Both the position numbers and the translations under genes were made by a program. A stretch of 39,068 bases of DNA from an uncultured Synechococcales cyanobacterium (GTDB lineage Bacteria > Cyanobacteriota > Cyanobacteriia > Thermosynechococcales > Thermosynechococcaceae): positions 1 through 39,068 of the forward strand of contig CADCWO010000178.1 in the NCBI GenBank assembly GCA_902806435.1, written 5' to 3'. Below the pieces are notes generated by a model, which saw nothing but the letters and a program-made list of their open reading frames with translations, was not told the origin of the DNA and ran no database searches. This document shows positions 27,367 to 36,699 of this stretch, piece by piece (the first letter of the stretch is position 1; every line of letters begins with the position of its first letter).

Positions 27367-28173
27367 TTAGGGTTTTTGGCTTTGCCGGAAAAACCACTGC
27401 ATCAACCCAGGGAAAACTTTGTTTACCGTCGCCCCAATATTGGCAGAGCCAACCACTACTTCAGTTTTTTTGTGTGCCACGCCATCCCAAATTGCCTTTG
27501 CCACATCCTCAGGCTTCTCTACTACGGGAACTTTGAGGATTGTGTTGAGTTGATCACGGCGGGCTTGAGCATCCTCAGCATCATGACCTCGGAAAATCGC
27601 TCGTTCCATGAAGCCGCTTTTAATTAAATTGGGATAAATCCCACAAACATGAATCCCTTTGGGGCACAACTCAGCCTGTAGAGATTTTGTGAGTCCGGTA
27701 ACGGCAAACTTGCTAGCACAGTAGGGCGTAACATAAGGCAGAGGTACTTTCCCGCCAATCGAGCTGAGATTGACGATAGTGCCCCTGCCCCGCTCCAAAA
27801 AATGGGGCAACAATTCCTGAATCGTGTGGATATAACCCCAGAAGTTAAGGTCTATCGTGTCATGCCAGTCCTTTAGGGAAAATTCCTCCACGGGCCCTGA
27901 AACATAGATACCAGCATTGTTAACTAATACATCAACAGCACCGTAATAGTTCAGCGCTTTTTGCACCAGATCCTTAACTTGCTCAGGCTCCTTCACATCA
28001 GTAGGAATGCTGAGTGCTGAACGACCTAGCTGCTGGATTTCTAGAGCTACCTCTTCCAAAGCTTCAGCATGTCGGGCTGCAAGTATTAGGTCATATCCCT
28101 GACGAGCAAATAACAGGGCAGTTGCTTTACCAATACCTTGAGAAGCACCTGTGATGAGAACGGTAGGAGCCAT
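27367..28173 (-). CDS. SDR family oxidoreductase
   Basis: A 268-residue classical short-chain dehydrogenase. The cofactor motif TGASQGIG lies at residues 8-15, followed by NNAG near 88-91. The catalytic Ser-Tyr-Lys are in VNLSSIGGKVPLPYVTPYCASKF. ARHAEAL after the second strand has an Arg, suggesting NADP(H) preference. There is no membrane segment, although KVFPGLMQWFFRQSQKP ends the protein. It lies about 105 bp upstream of the other SDR gene on the same strand. The two are related by fold but differ in C-terminal extension, so they are not recent duplicates. Substrate unknown. Confidence 0.9.
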   Translation of the reverse strand: MAPTVLITGASQGIGKATALLFARQGYDLILAARHAEALEEVALEIQQLGRSALSIPTDVKEPEQVKDLVQKALNYYGAVDVLVNNAGIYVSGPVEEFSLKDWHDTIDLNFWGYIHTIQELLPHFLERGRGTIVNLSSIGGKVPLPYVTPYCASKFAVTGLTKSLQAELCPKGIHVCGIYPNLIKSGFMERAIFRGHDAEDAQARRDQLNTILKVPVVEKPEDVAKAIWDGVAHKKTEVVVGSANIGATVNKVFPGLMQWFFRQSQKP

Positions 28174-28371
28174 ACCTTAAGAAATATTACGATATATGAT
28201 CCATTAACGAGGTTTGGCGATTACTCAGCCTCTTTCCTTGGAGGGAATTGACTATCTAGTTGCTGTTCATCCAAGCAGCTATGGGAATGAGCACTGTTAG
28301 GTACATCTGTGTTGTTGGGTAAACTACGTTATCCCCTTCACCCATTCATTCCACCAAGTAGGTAGGGCGCT

Positions 28372-28743
28372 ATGAGTACAGTTCTGGTTGTTGATGACAG
28401 TGCCACGCTCCGGGAGATGATCTCAGATGTTCTCAAAAAAAGTGGCTTGAATGTTATCCATGCCTGTGATGGTGTGGAAGGTATGGAAAAAATTCAAGCC
28501 AAGTGCCCAGACTTGGTAGTTGTAGACATTATCATGCCTCGAATGAATGGGTATGAGCTTTGCCGTTGGATTAAGAGCGACCCAACAGCTCAGAACACAC
28601 CTGTGGTTATGTGCTCTACCAAGGATGAAGAGTTTGATCGCTACTGGGGAACCAAGCAGGGCGGTGATGCTTATATCACCAAGCCCTTTCAACCCAAAGA
28701 GCTGATTGATACAGTTAAACAACTGCTTCAAAAGACAGGATAA
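28372..28743 (+). CDS. CheY-like response regulator
   Basis: A 123-residue single receiver domain without an output domain. The acidic pair DD at residues 8-9 and the phosphoacceptor Asp in LVVVDIIMPRMNGYE (about residue 52) are present. The switch Ser/Thr is in VVMCSTK and the conserved Lys in YITKPFQP. The EEFDRYWGTKQGGDAYITKP stretch is typical of the PilH/PatA-associated CheY-like proteins of cyanobacteria, which act in twitching motility or phototaxis. No chemotaxis gene is adjacent, so the pathway cannot be assigned. Confidence 0.93.
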   Translation: MSTVLVVDDSATLREMISDVLKKSGLNVIHACDGVEGMEKIQAKCPDLVVVDIIMPRMNGYELCRWIKSDPTAQNTPVVMCSTKDEEFDRYWGTKQGGDAYITKPFQPKELIDTVKQLLQKTG

Positions 28744-28940
28744 AGAAACACCTCACTTAAGACTACTTCCCAACTTTGCCTGCTGCTGGATTGGTTTGCT
28801 GGCGCCTTGGCATAGAGAGACTTCCGCTAACCCATACAGGAACTTTCTCAAGTGATAGTAGGTAAAATTGCCGGATAAGCAGACAGCAACCAGACATGAG
28901 CTCTGTAAATTTCTGATTCGGCTATCTAAAGCTCTTGAAA

Positions 28941-29025
28941 CGGAGAGGGGGGGATTCGAACCCCCGGAATCTTTCGATTCTCTCGATTTCAAGTCGAGTG
29001 CATTCGACCACTCTGCCACCTCTCC
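28941..29025 (-). tRNA. tRNA-Ser (anticodon TGA)
   Basis: A class II tRNA with a long variable arm. On the minus strand the acceptor GGAGAGG pairs with CCTCTCC. The anticodon stem carries loop CTTGAAA with anticodon TGA (28989-28991), and the variable arm GAATCGAAAGATTC forms its own stem. The T arm contains GGGGGTTCGAATCCCCC. Discriminator G; CCA not encoded. Length 85 nt. Confidence 0.96.
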
Positions 29026-29244
29026 AAGTTCTATTATTAACAGGTTCGGGCAAGGAGTTGTAGTCAACCAGCCAAAAAAGTTCATCCAAGTCAAACAAAT
29101 CAAGATTTGGTCTTACGCTGCTTGCTGTAGTGAGGTACCCATATTTGATGACTTGATCCGACTCACACTTGGGACAGAGCATTTAGTGGGGGAGGTCAGT
29201 GAGGGAGGAGATAGCAACGCTTCTAGTCTATCGAGCTACCAATA

Positions 29245-29949
29245 CTATTCATGACTACTAAATCTTGATTGAAGCAAAGTTAGTCGTTCTAAATCCAAGT
29301 TGGATACGACTTGAGCCAGCTTAGCAAGGTCACTAGCATCATCCAGATAAGGCACGGTTCCCAAGACAGGAGTATGGGTTAAAGACTGAAGCAAATCTCC
29401 AGGTGCCCAATCGCTGATTTCTTGAGGAGAACAGGACTGTACACAGTTAAGGATTATTCCTTTAAGGTGAATGCGGCACTGGCGAGCTAAAGCGACATTC
29501 GCAACTGCCTGCGCGATCGCCCCTAGTTTCACGGGCACGACCAGGACTACAGGTAAGCGCCAATCCCTCGCTAGGTCTGCCACAATGAGCTCGGCAGTCA
29601 CAGGGGAACCTAAGCCGCCCAAAGCTTCAATTAAAACAAAGTCGTGCTTTTGCTGGAGAGATTGCAAAGTAGCCCAGGCCCGTTCTAGTTCCACCCGGCG
29701 GCCTTCTTTTTCCGCCGCGATCGGGGGGGCCAAAGGTGCCTGGAAGTAGAGCGGAGTTATCTCTTCTAGAGTTTGGTTAAGGGATAGACGACTGTAGTGC
29801 TCACGGTCTCCCTCTGGCCCTGTCTGGATCGGTTTAAAGATTGCGAGGTTCTGGAAAATGCGGTACATCTGCAAATAAGCAGCTAAGGCAGTTGTCACTA
29901 CTGTTTTGCCAACCTCAGTATCCGTACCAGTAATCAAAAGGGTATTCAA
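29245..29949 (-). CDS. bioD: Dethiobiotin synthetase
   Basis: BioD closes the ureido ring of dethiobiotin from 7,8-diaminopelargonate, CO2 and ATP, the penultimate step of biotin synthesis. From LNTLLITGTDTEVGKT it is about 234 residues. The P-loop GTDTEVGKT, FKPIQTGP near 40 and EALGGLGSPV near 110 match the family; the last is EGAGG in many members, here EALGG. The start is uncertain. The frame opens with TTG at 29967, but homologues begin at the NTLLITG position, so the TTG at 29949 with GGAG 12 nt upstream is used here. No other bio gene lies near. Confidence 0.92.
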   Translation of the reverse strand: MNTLLITGTDTEVGKTVVTTALAAYLQMYRIFQNLAIFKPIQTGPEGDREHYSRLSLNQTLEEITPLYFQAPLAPPIAAEKEGRRVELERAWATLQSLQQKHDFVLIEALGGLGSPVTAELIVADLARDWRLPVVLVVPVKLGAIAQAVANVALARQCRIHLKGIILNCVQSCSPQEISDWAPGDLLQSLTHTPVLGTVPYLDDASDLAKLAQVVSNLDLERLTLLQSRFSSHE

Positions 29950-29996
29950 GAATACAATCAACTCCAAAGTGTAGGCCAGCTAATCTCTAAGATTGC

Positions 29997-31874
29997 CTAT
30001 TGCAAATTGCGAACATCGACGTTTAGGGTGAAGTCGGTTTCATCTTGGGCAATTACATCGATTTGATAGTCGCCACTGACCGGCAGCTCAGACTCCCAGC
30101 TCAAAACCTTGGAGGCCTCATTAATCAACTCACCATCAGGTGTGCGAATATCCAAAGTGACTGTACCGTCAATCACTTGGGTAGCCAAAACTTGGTCTGC
30201 ACGGGCATTTACAATGTAGCGCTTAACGCGACCCGGACTAGCCTTATCCGTCATTCGCTGAGCCGTTTCGCCGGGAGCAAACCGAACTTGCTCTACGTCT
30301 ACTTCAGCGGATGGAGATGCAGGTTCTGGGCTAGGAGTAGGTGTTGGTGTCGCAATGGGTGTAGCGGGAACTGGGTTAGCAATTGCTACTGCCAACTGGT
30401 AACTACTTTGGGAAACACCTGGAACGGGTTTTAGTTGGATATAGTAGTCACCGGTTGCTGGTACTGTTCCTTCCCAAGTGTTGACGCGCTGGACAATGGG
30501 TTCTTGCTCAGGACCAAAGAGACTCATCACAGTACCCTGTCCGCTAAGATTGAGCGTTAACTGCTGGCCCTGTTCGCCTTGAATCACATAATTGATTGTT
30601 TGATTCGGTTGGAGGGTCCCTTGAACAGAAACTTGATCGTCCGGCAGTAAGGCCAAGGGGCGGTTGTAGCTGACGGGGTCTGGACTTGGGGACAGGCTGG
30701 GAAGCGCTGTCGGGGATACCATAACTTTGGGGGTAGATTGTAGGGTCCGGCGTTGCAGCAGTTCTCGCACAAAACTCCAAGAAACAAAAGCGGTGAGAAG
30801 CGCCAAGATGATGCCGATCAGACCGACGGCCACCGGATTGTCCCACAGTGAGCGGTGGGTGACGGGAGGGATGACGGCTTCGCTTTTACTCGGCCCTCTA
30901 GAGATTGCAACATTGGCTTGATCCACGGCTATTGTCCGTACCTGAGTCAAGCTGGGGTTCGCAGCCACTGCCTGGGAAACGGTTTGGGATTGCCTTTGGG
31001 TGGTTGAGGAAACAGCAGTAGGTTGGGGTAGGGCTTGCAGCGCCGCCATTACTTCGTTCGCAGATTGGTAGCGATCGCCTGGTCTGTATTGCAACATCTG
31101 CTGCAAAATCTGGCCGAACCCTGAACTCACTGCCACCCACTTCTGCCAGTGCCAGCTCAGGATCGTATCATCATATAGCTCGGAAGATTCTCGCCCCGTT
31201 AACAACACAACCGCAGTTGCAGCTAGAGCGTACAGATCACTACTGGGGTAAGCCCGACCCGTTTGAAGTTGCTCCCCAGGCGCGTAGCCTAGTTTACCAA
31301 CAGTAGTGACTGGGGCTCTACCTTCAGGGGTATGCAACCGTGTCACAATCTCTTTGACAACCCCAAAATCAATTAATACGGGTTGCTGATCTTGGTCTCG
31401 CAGAATCAAGTTGTCTGGCGAAATATCCCGATGAATAATTCCTTTGCTGTGGATATAGTCCAATACGGGTAGTACCTGTTGCAGCAGCGATCGCACCTCT
31501 GCTTCTGAGAAGGTATATCCTTGAGCTTTCCGAGCGTTTAACAACTCATGGTAGGTCTTTCCTTCCACATAATCTTGGACCAGAAACAGGCGAGGGCTTT
31601 CTTCCAAGTTGTATTCGAACGTAGCCCGAAATTGGGGTATTTGAGGATGTTGAACTTGGTAGAGAACAGCCGCTTCCCGTTGAAAAAGTTCCTTCGATTT
31701 TTCCAAAACAAAGGCACTCGATTGACTGGGGATAAACTCTTTCAGGGCACACAGCTCATCAAAACGTCCTTGATCCTTAGCAAGATACGTACGAGCAAAT
31801 CCGCCTTGACCCAAAATACTAACGAGTTGATAGCGGTTTTGTAAAACGGTCCCAATGGGAATTGGTGGTCGCAT
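29997..31874 (-). CDS. Transmembrane Ser/Thr protein kinase with pre-peptidase-like C-terminal domains
   Basis: A 625-residue Hanks-type kinase. The kinase domain (about 15-280) has a Gly-rich loop GQGGFARTY, catalytic Lys45, the catalytic loop HRDISPDN (148-154) and DFG (169-171), so it appears active. The catalytic loop has ISPDN in place of LKPEN, a variant seen in many cyanobacterial kinases. A low-complexity linker leads to one membrane helix (about 347-368, GLIGIILALLTAFVSW). Beyond it two beta-rich segments (about 415-500 and 525-625, with GDYYIQL and GDYQIDV) resemble bacterial pre-peptidase C-terminal (PPC) domains and lie outside the membrane. The substrate and ligand are unknown. 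Confidence 0.9.
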   Translation of the reverse strand: MRPPIPIGTVLQNRYQLVSILGQGGFARTYLAKDQGRFDELCALKEFIPSQSSAFVLEKSKELFQREAAVLYQVQHPQIPQFRATFEYNLEESPRLFLVQDYVEGKTYHELLNARKAQGYTFSEAEVRSLLQQVLPVLDYIHSKGIIHRDISPDNLILRDQDQQPVLIDFGVVKEIVTRLHTPEGRAPVTTVGKLGYAPGEQLQTGRAYPSSDLYALAATAVVLLTGRESSELYDDTILSWHWQKWVAVSSGFGQILQQMLQYRPGDRYQSANEVMAALQALPQPTAVSSTTQRQSQTVSQAVAANPSLTQVRTIAVDQANVAISRGPSKSEAVIPPVTHRSLWDNPVAVGLIGIILALLTAFVSWSFVRELLQRRTLQSTPKVMVSPTALPSLSPSPDPVSYNRPLALLPDDQVSVQGTLQPNQTINYVIQGEQGQQLTLNLSGQGTVMSLFGPEQEPIVQRVNTWEGTVPATGDYYIQLKPVPGVSQSSYQLAVAIANPVPATPIATPTPTPSPEPASPSAEVDVEQVRFAPGETAQRMTDKASPGRVKRYIVNARADQVLATQVIDGTVTLDIRTPDGELINEASKVLSWESELPVSGDYQIDVIAQDETDFTLNVDVRNLQ

Positions 31875-31999
31875 AGGCGATTAAGCAGCTTTTGCCAAGA
31901 TAGGGCATCACATGCAATTAGGATACAAGCTAGGCAGGAATACTCCCAAGTGTGGCGACTGTGAGATCAGATAATGATAACGCTTGCCTCACAAGTAAC

Positions 32000-32458
32000 T
32001 CAACTTGCGAGCCGTGCTTTCACAAGTTCCTGAACTTTCTTGCCATCCGCTTTACCTTTTAATTGCTGCATTGCTGGTCCCATGACTTTCCCCAAATCTT
32101 TTGAGGAAGTCGCCCCAACTTGAGTGATGATTTGGTCAATTTGCTGCTCAATCTCTGAATCAGATAGCTGTTGGGGTAAGTACTCTTCAATAATCGTCAG
32201 TTCCAGAGTTTCTTGGTCTGCTAGGTCCTGCCGCCCAGCTTGCTGGTACTGTTCAATAGAGTCACGCCGTTGTTTGGCTTGTTGAACTAAGACTTCCATT
32301 TCTTGGGCTTCTGTCAGTTCTGTTTGTCCGCTGGGGCGAACGCTGACTTCTTTCTCTAGTAAAGCTTTTTTAATACTGCGGACAGTCTCAAGACGGATCT
32401 TGTCTTTAGACTTCATCGCCATTTTAATCGCTTCCGTAATCTCATCTTTTAATCTCAT
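32000..32458 (-). CDS. GatB/YqeY domain-containing protein
   Basis: From MRLKDEITEAIK it is 152 residues, all helical, of the YqeY family related to the C-terminal domain of GatB. Typical segments are KMAMKSKDKIRLETVRSIKK, EYLPQQLSDSEIEQQI and DLGKVMGPAMQQLKGKADGK. GatB tails bind tRNA in the amidotransferase complex. The function of free YqeY proteins is not settled; a tRNA-related role is inferred. The frame opens nine bases upstream with TTG (32467), but homologues start at this Met. It lies between the kinase and glycosyltransferase genes with gaps over 100 bp. Confidence 0.9.
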   Translation of the reverse strand: MRLKDEITEAIKMAMKSKDKIRLETVRSIKKALLEKEVSVRPSGQTELTEAQEMEVLVQQAKQRRDSIEQYQQAGRQDLADQETLELTIIEEYLPQQLSDSEIEQQIDQIITQVGATSSKDLGKVMGPAMQQLKGKADGKKVQELVKARLAS

Positions 32459-32613
32459 AACCGCCAATTCGCTTCAGATGCAACCGCAACTACTATTGTT
32501 CCAGTGTTAAGGGTTAACAACAAACTCCAGGAATCGTCAAAAGGACTTTCCTAGAGTCTCTCAAGTTGCCTGAATCTAAACTTGTCGCGAATCAATAGTA
32601 TCAAGCCGAACAT

Positions 32614-33927
32614 TCAAGCTACTAAATGGACGCGTTTAGGAGCTTCTGGGATACTTAGGGTGGAATGAGCAAGTAAGTTGGTATAGAGATGTGCCAAGCG
32701 GGAGGCGACGCTGTCCCAGCTAAAAGCAATTTCAGCCCTTTGGCGACCAGTTTGTCCCAATTGATCACGCCAGTTAGGGTTGATAAGGATGCGATCAATT
32801 GCCTGCCCTAACGCCACCTCATCTTTAGGCGGTACCAATAGCCCAGTTACCTCCGGGACTACTGTAAATTGAAGACCACCGACATCGCTGGCAACTACCG
32901 GTGTACCACTAGCCATTGCCTCTACTGCTACAGGACTAAAGGGTTCATAATAGCTGGGCACAACGCAGACATCAGCTGCGGCATAGTAAACGGGTAAGTC
33001 GGCATCATCTAAATAACCAGGGAAGGTTGTAATGTCTTTTAAGCCCAGTTCTGCCACAATTTCTTGAATGCGATCGCGTTCGGGTGAATCATTTTGGCTC
33101 GGGTCACTGCCACCGGCGATCACCAGCCGCAGATCCCCTGAGGCTCGTAAATGCGATTGAGCGATCGCGCGCACTAGCGTCTCGATTCCCTTGCGCTGGC
33201 TGAATTTCCCTACGTACAGCACCATCTTTGTTTCCGGCGCTAATCCCAGCTTGTGACGGGCAACTGGCCGTTGCACAGAGCCAAAACGATTGACGTCAGT
33301 GCCACAGGGAATCATTTCAATTTGGCCCTGGCTAGACAGTGTCTGCATATGCTGCTTCTCTTGAGGGCTCGTGGCAATGACGCGATCAGCGATCTCTAGA
33401 CATGCTTTTTCGACTGCCAAACGGGTCGCAGCAGTGCTTCTCGCCTGAGAGGAAGATAACTGTTCAATCGCTTGGTACTTCAAAACCCCAAGAGAATGAT
33501 AGGTATGCACCTGAATCAGTGGATAATTTCTTTTCAGCTCCATCCCCGCCCAGGCGGATAACCAGTGATTCGTGTGAATCAGTGGATACTGCCATCCTTC
33601 TTGCTGCTGGAAGATCTGGAATTGCTGGACAAAGTCCGGTAGGTACTGAAAAAGCTCGTCACGAGGAACCACCGACTGAGGTCCGGCTGCCAACCGAATA
33701 GTACGACAGTTTGGGTTATGGCGTACGATTGCCGGCTGAGCAGCATCCCTATGCCGCGTGAATAAATCGACTTGCCATCCTTGCTGTGATAAAGATTCAC
33801 CTACCTGCCGAACATAAACATTTCGGCATCCTACCTCCTCTTGACCAGTTTTTGTTGCTGGATCACCATCAATAGAAATTAGCGCAATACGTTTTTCTTC
33901 AGTGACAAACATAGGTTTATTTTTCAT
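32614..33927 (-). CDS. GT4-family glycosyltransferase
   Basis: A 437-residue GT-B glycosyltransferase of family 4. The N-terminal Rossmann domain contains VYVRQVGESLSQQGWQVDLF. The C-terminal domain contains VGKFSQRKGIETLV and the nucleotide-sugar motif E-x7-E in YEPFSPVAVEAMASGTPVVAS, followed by GGLQFTV and TGLLVPPKD. It resembles the sucrose-phosphate-synthase/MshA-like group that uses UDP-glucose or UDP-GlcNAc, but donor and acceptor cannot be read from the motifs. No polysaccharide cluster surrounds it. The start may be five codons downstream (MFVTEEKR); neither has a strong ribosome binding site. The downstream neighbour is the YqeY-like gene. Confidence 0.9.
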   Translation of the reverse strand: MKNKPMFVTEEKRIALISIDGDPATKTGQEEVGCRNVYVRQVGESLSQQGWQVDLFTRHRDAAQPAIVRHNPNCRTIRLAAGPQSVVPRDELFQYLPDFVQQFQIFQQQEGWQYPLIHTNHWLSAWAGMELKRNYPLIQVHTYHSLGVLKYQAIEQLSSSQARSTAATRLAVEKACLEIADRVIATSPQEKQHMQTLSSQGQIEMIPCGTDVNRFGSVQRPVARHKLGLAPETKMVLYVGKFSQRKGIETLVRAIAQSHLRASGDLRLVIAGGSDPSQNDSPERDRIQEIVAELGLKDITTFPGYLDDADLPVYYAAADVCVVPSYYEPFSPVAVEAMASGTPVVASDVGGLQFTVVPEVTGLLVPPKDEVALGQAIDRILINPNWRDQLGQTGRQRAEIAFSWDSVASRLAHLYTNLLAHSTLSIPEAPKRVHLVA

Positions 33928-34249
33928 TTAAATTCAATAAACCCCCCGTGCCGATCAACCATCTACTAGGGCTTAATCGCGGAAAAATCGGAATAAAGCA
34001 CGTGAAACTATAAGAATATTGATTTTACTTAATATTGGTTAAAATAACGTGCTCTATCTTACTATTCCTAGGTGGTCTAATTTTGACAATCCCTCTAAAG
34101 AGCAAAATCAGTTGTAATGTAAAGGGTGACTCGCCAACCGTCCTAGATGTTCCACTTCGGCCAAAACCCCCAGGGGGGTCCAGCCAGTACACAACTATTG
34201 CCCAGATTGTGCGATCGAGGAAGTATCTTTTGGCATAGCTTTTGAGTTG
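33928..34249. other. Gene-free region between GT4 and caspase-like genes
   Basis: I see no supported gene. A plus-strand frame at 34035-34238 (67 codons, TTG start) has a hydrophobic N-terminus but a random-looking rest and no ribosome binding site. A short hairpin ACCCC/GGGGT at 34166-34179 has no T-run. The region contains AT-rich stretches (33995-34050) that could hold the promoter of the glycosyltransferase gene. Confidence 0.4.
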
Positions 34250-36610
34250 TTAAATCACCCTGTAGCGAAAGCGTAGGGTTGACCAAACGTTGACATCTAA
34301 GGCATTTCCTTTAAGACCAAAGGCTTGGCTGGCGGGCAAGCTGGCTTGGTACAGATCCTGTAATACCGCTCTAGAAACTTCTAAAAGGTTAGGTAGAGCA
34401 AAAATTTGCAGTGATTCATTGTTTTCTCGCAAAATTGGTTCAAGGACGGCTAGGGCTTTAGTGAAAGGCTGACGGCTAAGCATAAAGTAGGTAGTGCGCA
34501 GCCCCGCAGGTCCAGGGATGATCCACTCAAAAGGAGTGGATACCTGAGGTAAGACTAAGGTATCACCAGCAGCAATTACTGCATTTTGGAGTGCTGCTTC
34601 TGGATTGCCAGATGTAAAAGCAGCGGGATAGAAGCCAAAGGCATTTACACTACTGTCGACTCCCAGAACTAACAGGTAAACCGGGCGATCGCTGTAATTA
34701 TGCACTCGATATTGAATCCGGGTACCTACTGGTAGGGAAAGAACCTCGCCCTCAGTTCCAGCAATAGGTAGAGAACTGGCAGCAACTTCAGATCCTAACC
34801 AAGGGGCACGGAGCGTTCTTTGTCGAACCAAGATTTGCTGCTGTGGCGCAGTGGTTTCTAAGGTGGCACTAACCCCTAAGCGGGATGACTGCTCATTAAC
34901 CGTCGAATTTAGCAGTTTGGCACCATGCAGCGTTTTAAACTTTGGCATTAACCGGTGCACTGCTGATTTGATCGCTTCTCCCACTTCACCAGCTGTGTTG
35001 GGTAGGAGATCTCCCCCTAAGGTAAATAAACCATAACTGCTTTGGGATACTGAGGATTCATGGAGGGTAGGCTGCAGGGAAATGCCCTTTGGTTGTGCCA
35101 CTGACGATAAGGTCGTGACTTTGGCAAATAGGTAATCCGCAGGTTGCTCTGTGGAAATTACCGATGAAAGCTGAGGTAAATCCGAGAATGCACTAGTTGC
35201 ATCCACGCGTTCAATCCGTTCTAGGCTGGAATCAAGGGCTATGGTAAAGCTGATGTTATCTGGCATAACCCGAATCGCTTCATGCACCTGTTGCCCGATC
35301 AATGACAACCCCGGAACAGCACCCCCCTGATTCAGCCCTTGAAGGCTAGGGATCACTCGAAACTGGGCGCAGAGGCCATGGATATTGTTCAGTTGAATGG
35401 GTTGATCAGGACTCGGGGCGGGCACGGGTTGAGCTGTGACTTCTCCCTCGGGGGCGGCTGTGACCGTGGGGGGCGATAGGTTCACTGTTTGAGGGAAGGG
35501 CACCAAGGCCAGGATAGAACCAGCACCATAATGCGTTAAGACTTCAAGGGGTAAACCGGCAAGCCATACGCGGCCAGTTTTGCCATTGTTTGCGATCGCA
35601 ATGACTGCCCCCTCGGCTCCTGAACCTGGAGAAAGATTATAGGCTGGCAACAAACCCTGGCGTTTTTGCCCACTCAGCTCTGGCTGCTCTTTACCTGCAA
35701 ATTGTTGAACGCTGCTGGTTGTTTGACTAAAGCTAATTTGGAGTGTTGCTGGTGTTGTGCTCCAAAGATGTTGGGTCAAGGCATAGGTAAACAACCCAGC
35801 GTTAAACCCCGGCCAGTGTGCTTCTGTGGCTAAGGCACCTGGCCCTGCGGCTGCGAGGACAACTCCTGGTAGTTGCCGGGAACGGAGTTGGGCAGTCAAC
35901 TGCTCCCGTGACACATCCATTGAACCCATTAGTTGCTCTTGCAGTGCCACCTCTGTAACGGCTGGTTCTACTACTTCAATAGGCTCAGGCCGAGCCCGAA
36001 TTTGTAAATTACCCTGCCAAGCGGAATCGGGGTAGGTGGAGCCCGCATCGATAATTGTCGTGATCTGCTCAGTTTGGAGCGATCGCAGCAACAGGAACAA
36101 GGTATTTTCTAACAGGTCCTCTACCTTTGATAGAGCTGGGCTAGAGGGTACCCCACCATCAACCGGTATCAAAGTATTCTGCTCAAGGCGAGCTAAAGAA
36201 GTGCCATCCCTAGCAGGCAGCCGAATATGGCGGCCATAACCGCTGAAATGAAAGACAACGACATCCCCAGGACGAACTTGCTCAACAAGATGGCTAACAA
36301 ACGCAGTTTCAATGTTGTTGCGTGTCGCGTCTTGATTCGTTAAAACCAGAATATCGCTGTCTTGAAAATGAAATCGGTACCGTAGCAGCTCTCGCTGGAG
36401 ATCGACATCGGTAAGGCACCCTGCCAAGGCAGGCATCTGTGTAGCACGATACTGATTGATGCCAACTAACAGTGCTAGCTTGCGGCGGGTTGGTTGGGCC
36501 AAGGCTTGTTGGTACTGGTTACCAAGCAGGGAGAGACTCGCCTCACTGATCCCCAAACCGGCTAGCAGACTGCTAGCTCGGTGTAAGAAAGCCCGTCGTG
36601 TTAGTGCCAT
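34250..36610 (-). CDS. Tat-exported caspase-fold protein with lost catalytic dyad
   Basis: A 786-residue protein. A twin-arginine signal (TRRAFLHRASSLLAGLG, residues 4-20) ends near an Ala-rich site (QALAQP), so Tat export to the periplasm or thylakoid lumen is likely. Residues about 42-300 form a peptidase C14 (caspase/orthocaspase) domain, KLALLVGINQY. The catalytic His normally in SGHG is Tyr125 (FHFSGYGRH). The catalytic Cys normally in D-x-C is Gly190, followed by Ser191 (TTIIDAGSTYP). Inactive relatives with Tyr and Ser at these sites are known in cyanobacteria as pseudo-orthocaspases. The C-terminal half (about 400-786) includes a beta-rich segment near 630-700 (VHNYSDRPVYLLVLGVDSSV). 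A binding, inhibitory or scaffold role is inferred. Confidence 0.88.
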   Translation of the reverse strand: MALTRRAFLHRASSLLAGLGISEASLSLLGNQYQQALAQPTRRKLALLVGINQYRATQMPALAGCLTDVDLQRELLRYRFHFQDSDILVLTNQDATRNNIETAFVSHLVEQVRPGDVVVFHFSGYGRHIRLPARDGTSLARLEQNTLIPVDGGVPSSPALSKVEDLLENTLFLLLRSLQTEQITTIIDAGSTYPDSAWQGNLQIRARPEPIEVVEPAVTEVALQEQLMGSMDVSREQLTAQLRSRQLPGVVLAAAGPGALATEAHWPGFNAGLFTYALTQHLWSTTPATLQISFSQTTSSVQQFAGKEQPELSGQKRQGLLPAYNLSPGSGAEGAVIAIANNGKTGRVWLAGLPLEVLTHYGAGSILALVPFPQTVNLSPPTVTAAPEGEVTAQPVPAPSPDQPIQLNNIHGLCAQFRVIPSLQGLNQGGAVPGLSLIGQQVHEAIRVMPDNISFTIALDSSLERIERVDATSAFSDLPQLSSVISTEQPADYLFAKVTTLSSVAQPKGISLQPTLHESSVSQSSYGLFTLGGDLLPNTAGEVGEAIKSAVHRLMPKFKTLHGAKLLNSTVNEQSSRLGVSATLETTAPQQQILVRQRTLRAPWLGSEVAASSLPIAGTEGEVLSLPVGTRIQYRVHNYSDRPVYLLVLGVDSSVNAFGFYPAAFTSGNPEAALQNAVIAAGDTLVLPQVSTPFEWIIPGPAGLRTTYFMLSRQPFTKALAVLEPILRENNESLQIFALPNLLEVSRAVLQDLYQASLPASQAFGLKGNALDVNVWSTLRFRYRVI

Positions 36611-36699
36611 ATTTCAGATTTCTGCTGGATACGTCACCCCTCTTGAGAAGCTCGTTACTTGTTATTAGATGATTCCAGCGAAGGAGTATGTTCTAAGAT

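Noticed and set aside
28753-29254. Several ORFs on both strands over the tRNA-Ser gene
   Set aside because: They cross the tRNA and each other; the tRNA explains the sequence and no protein family is seen.
34035-34238. Plus-strand ORF of 67 codons with a hydrophobic start
   Set aside because: It uses a TTG start without a ribosome binding site, and the rest of the peptide looks random.
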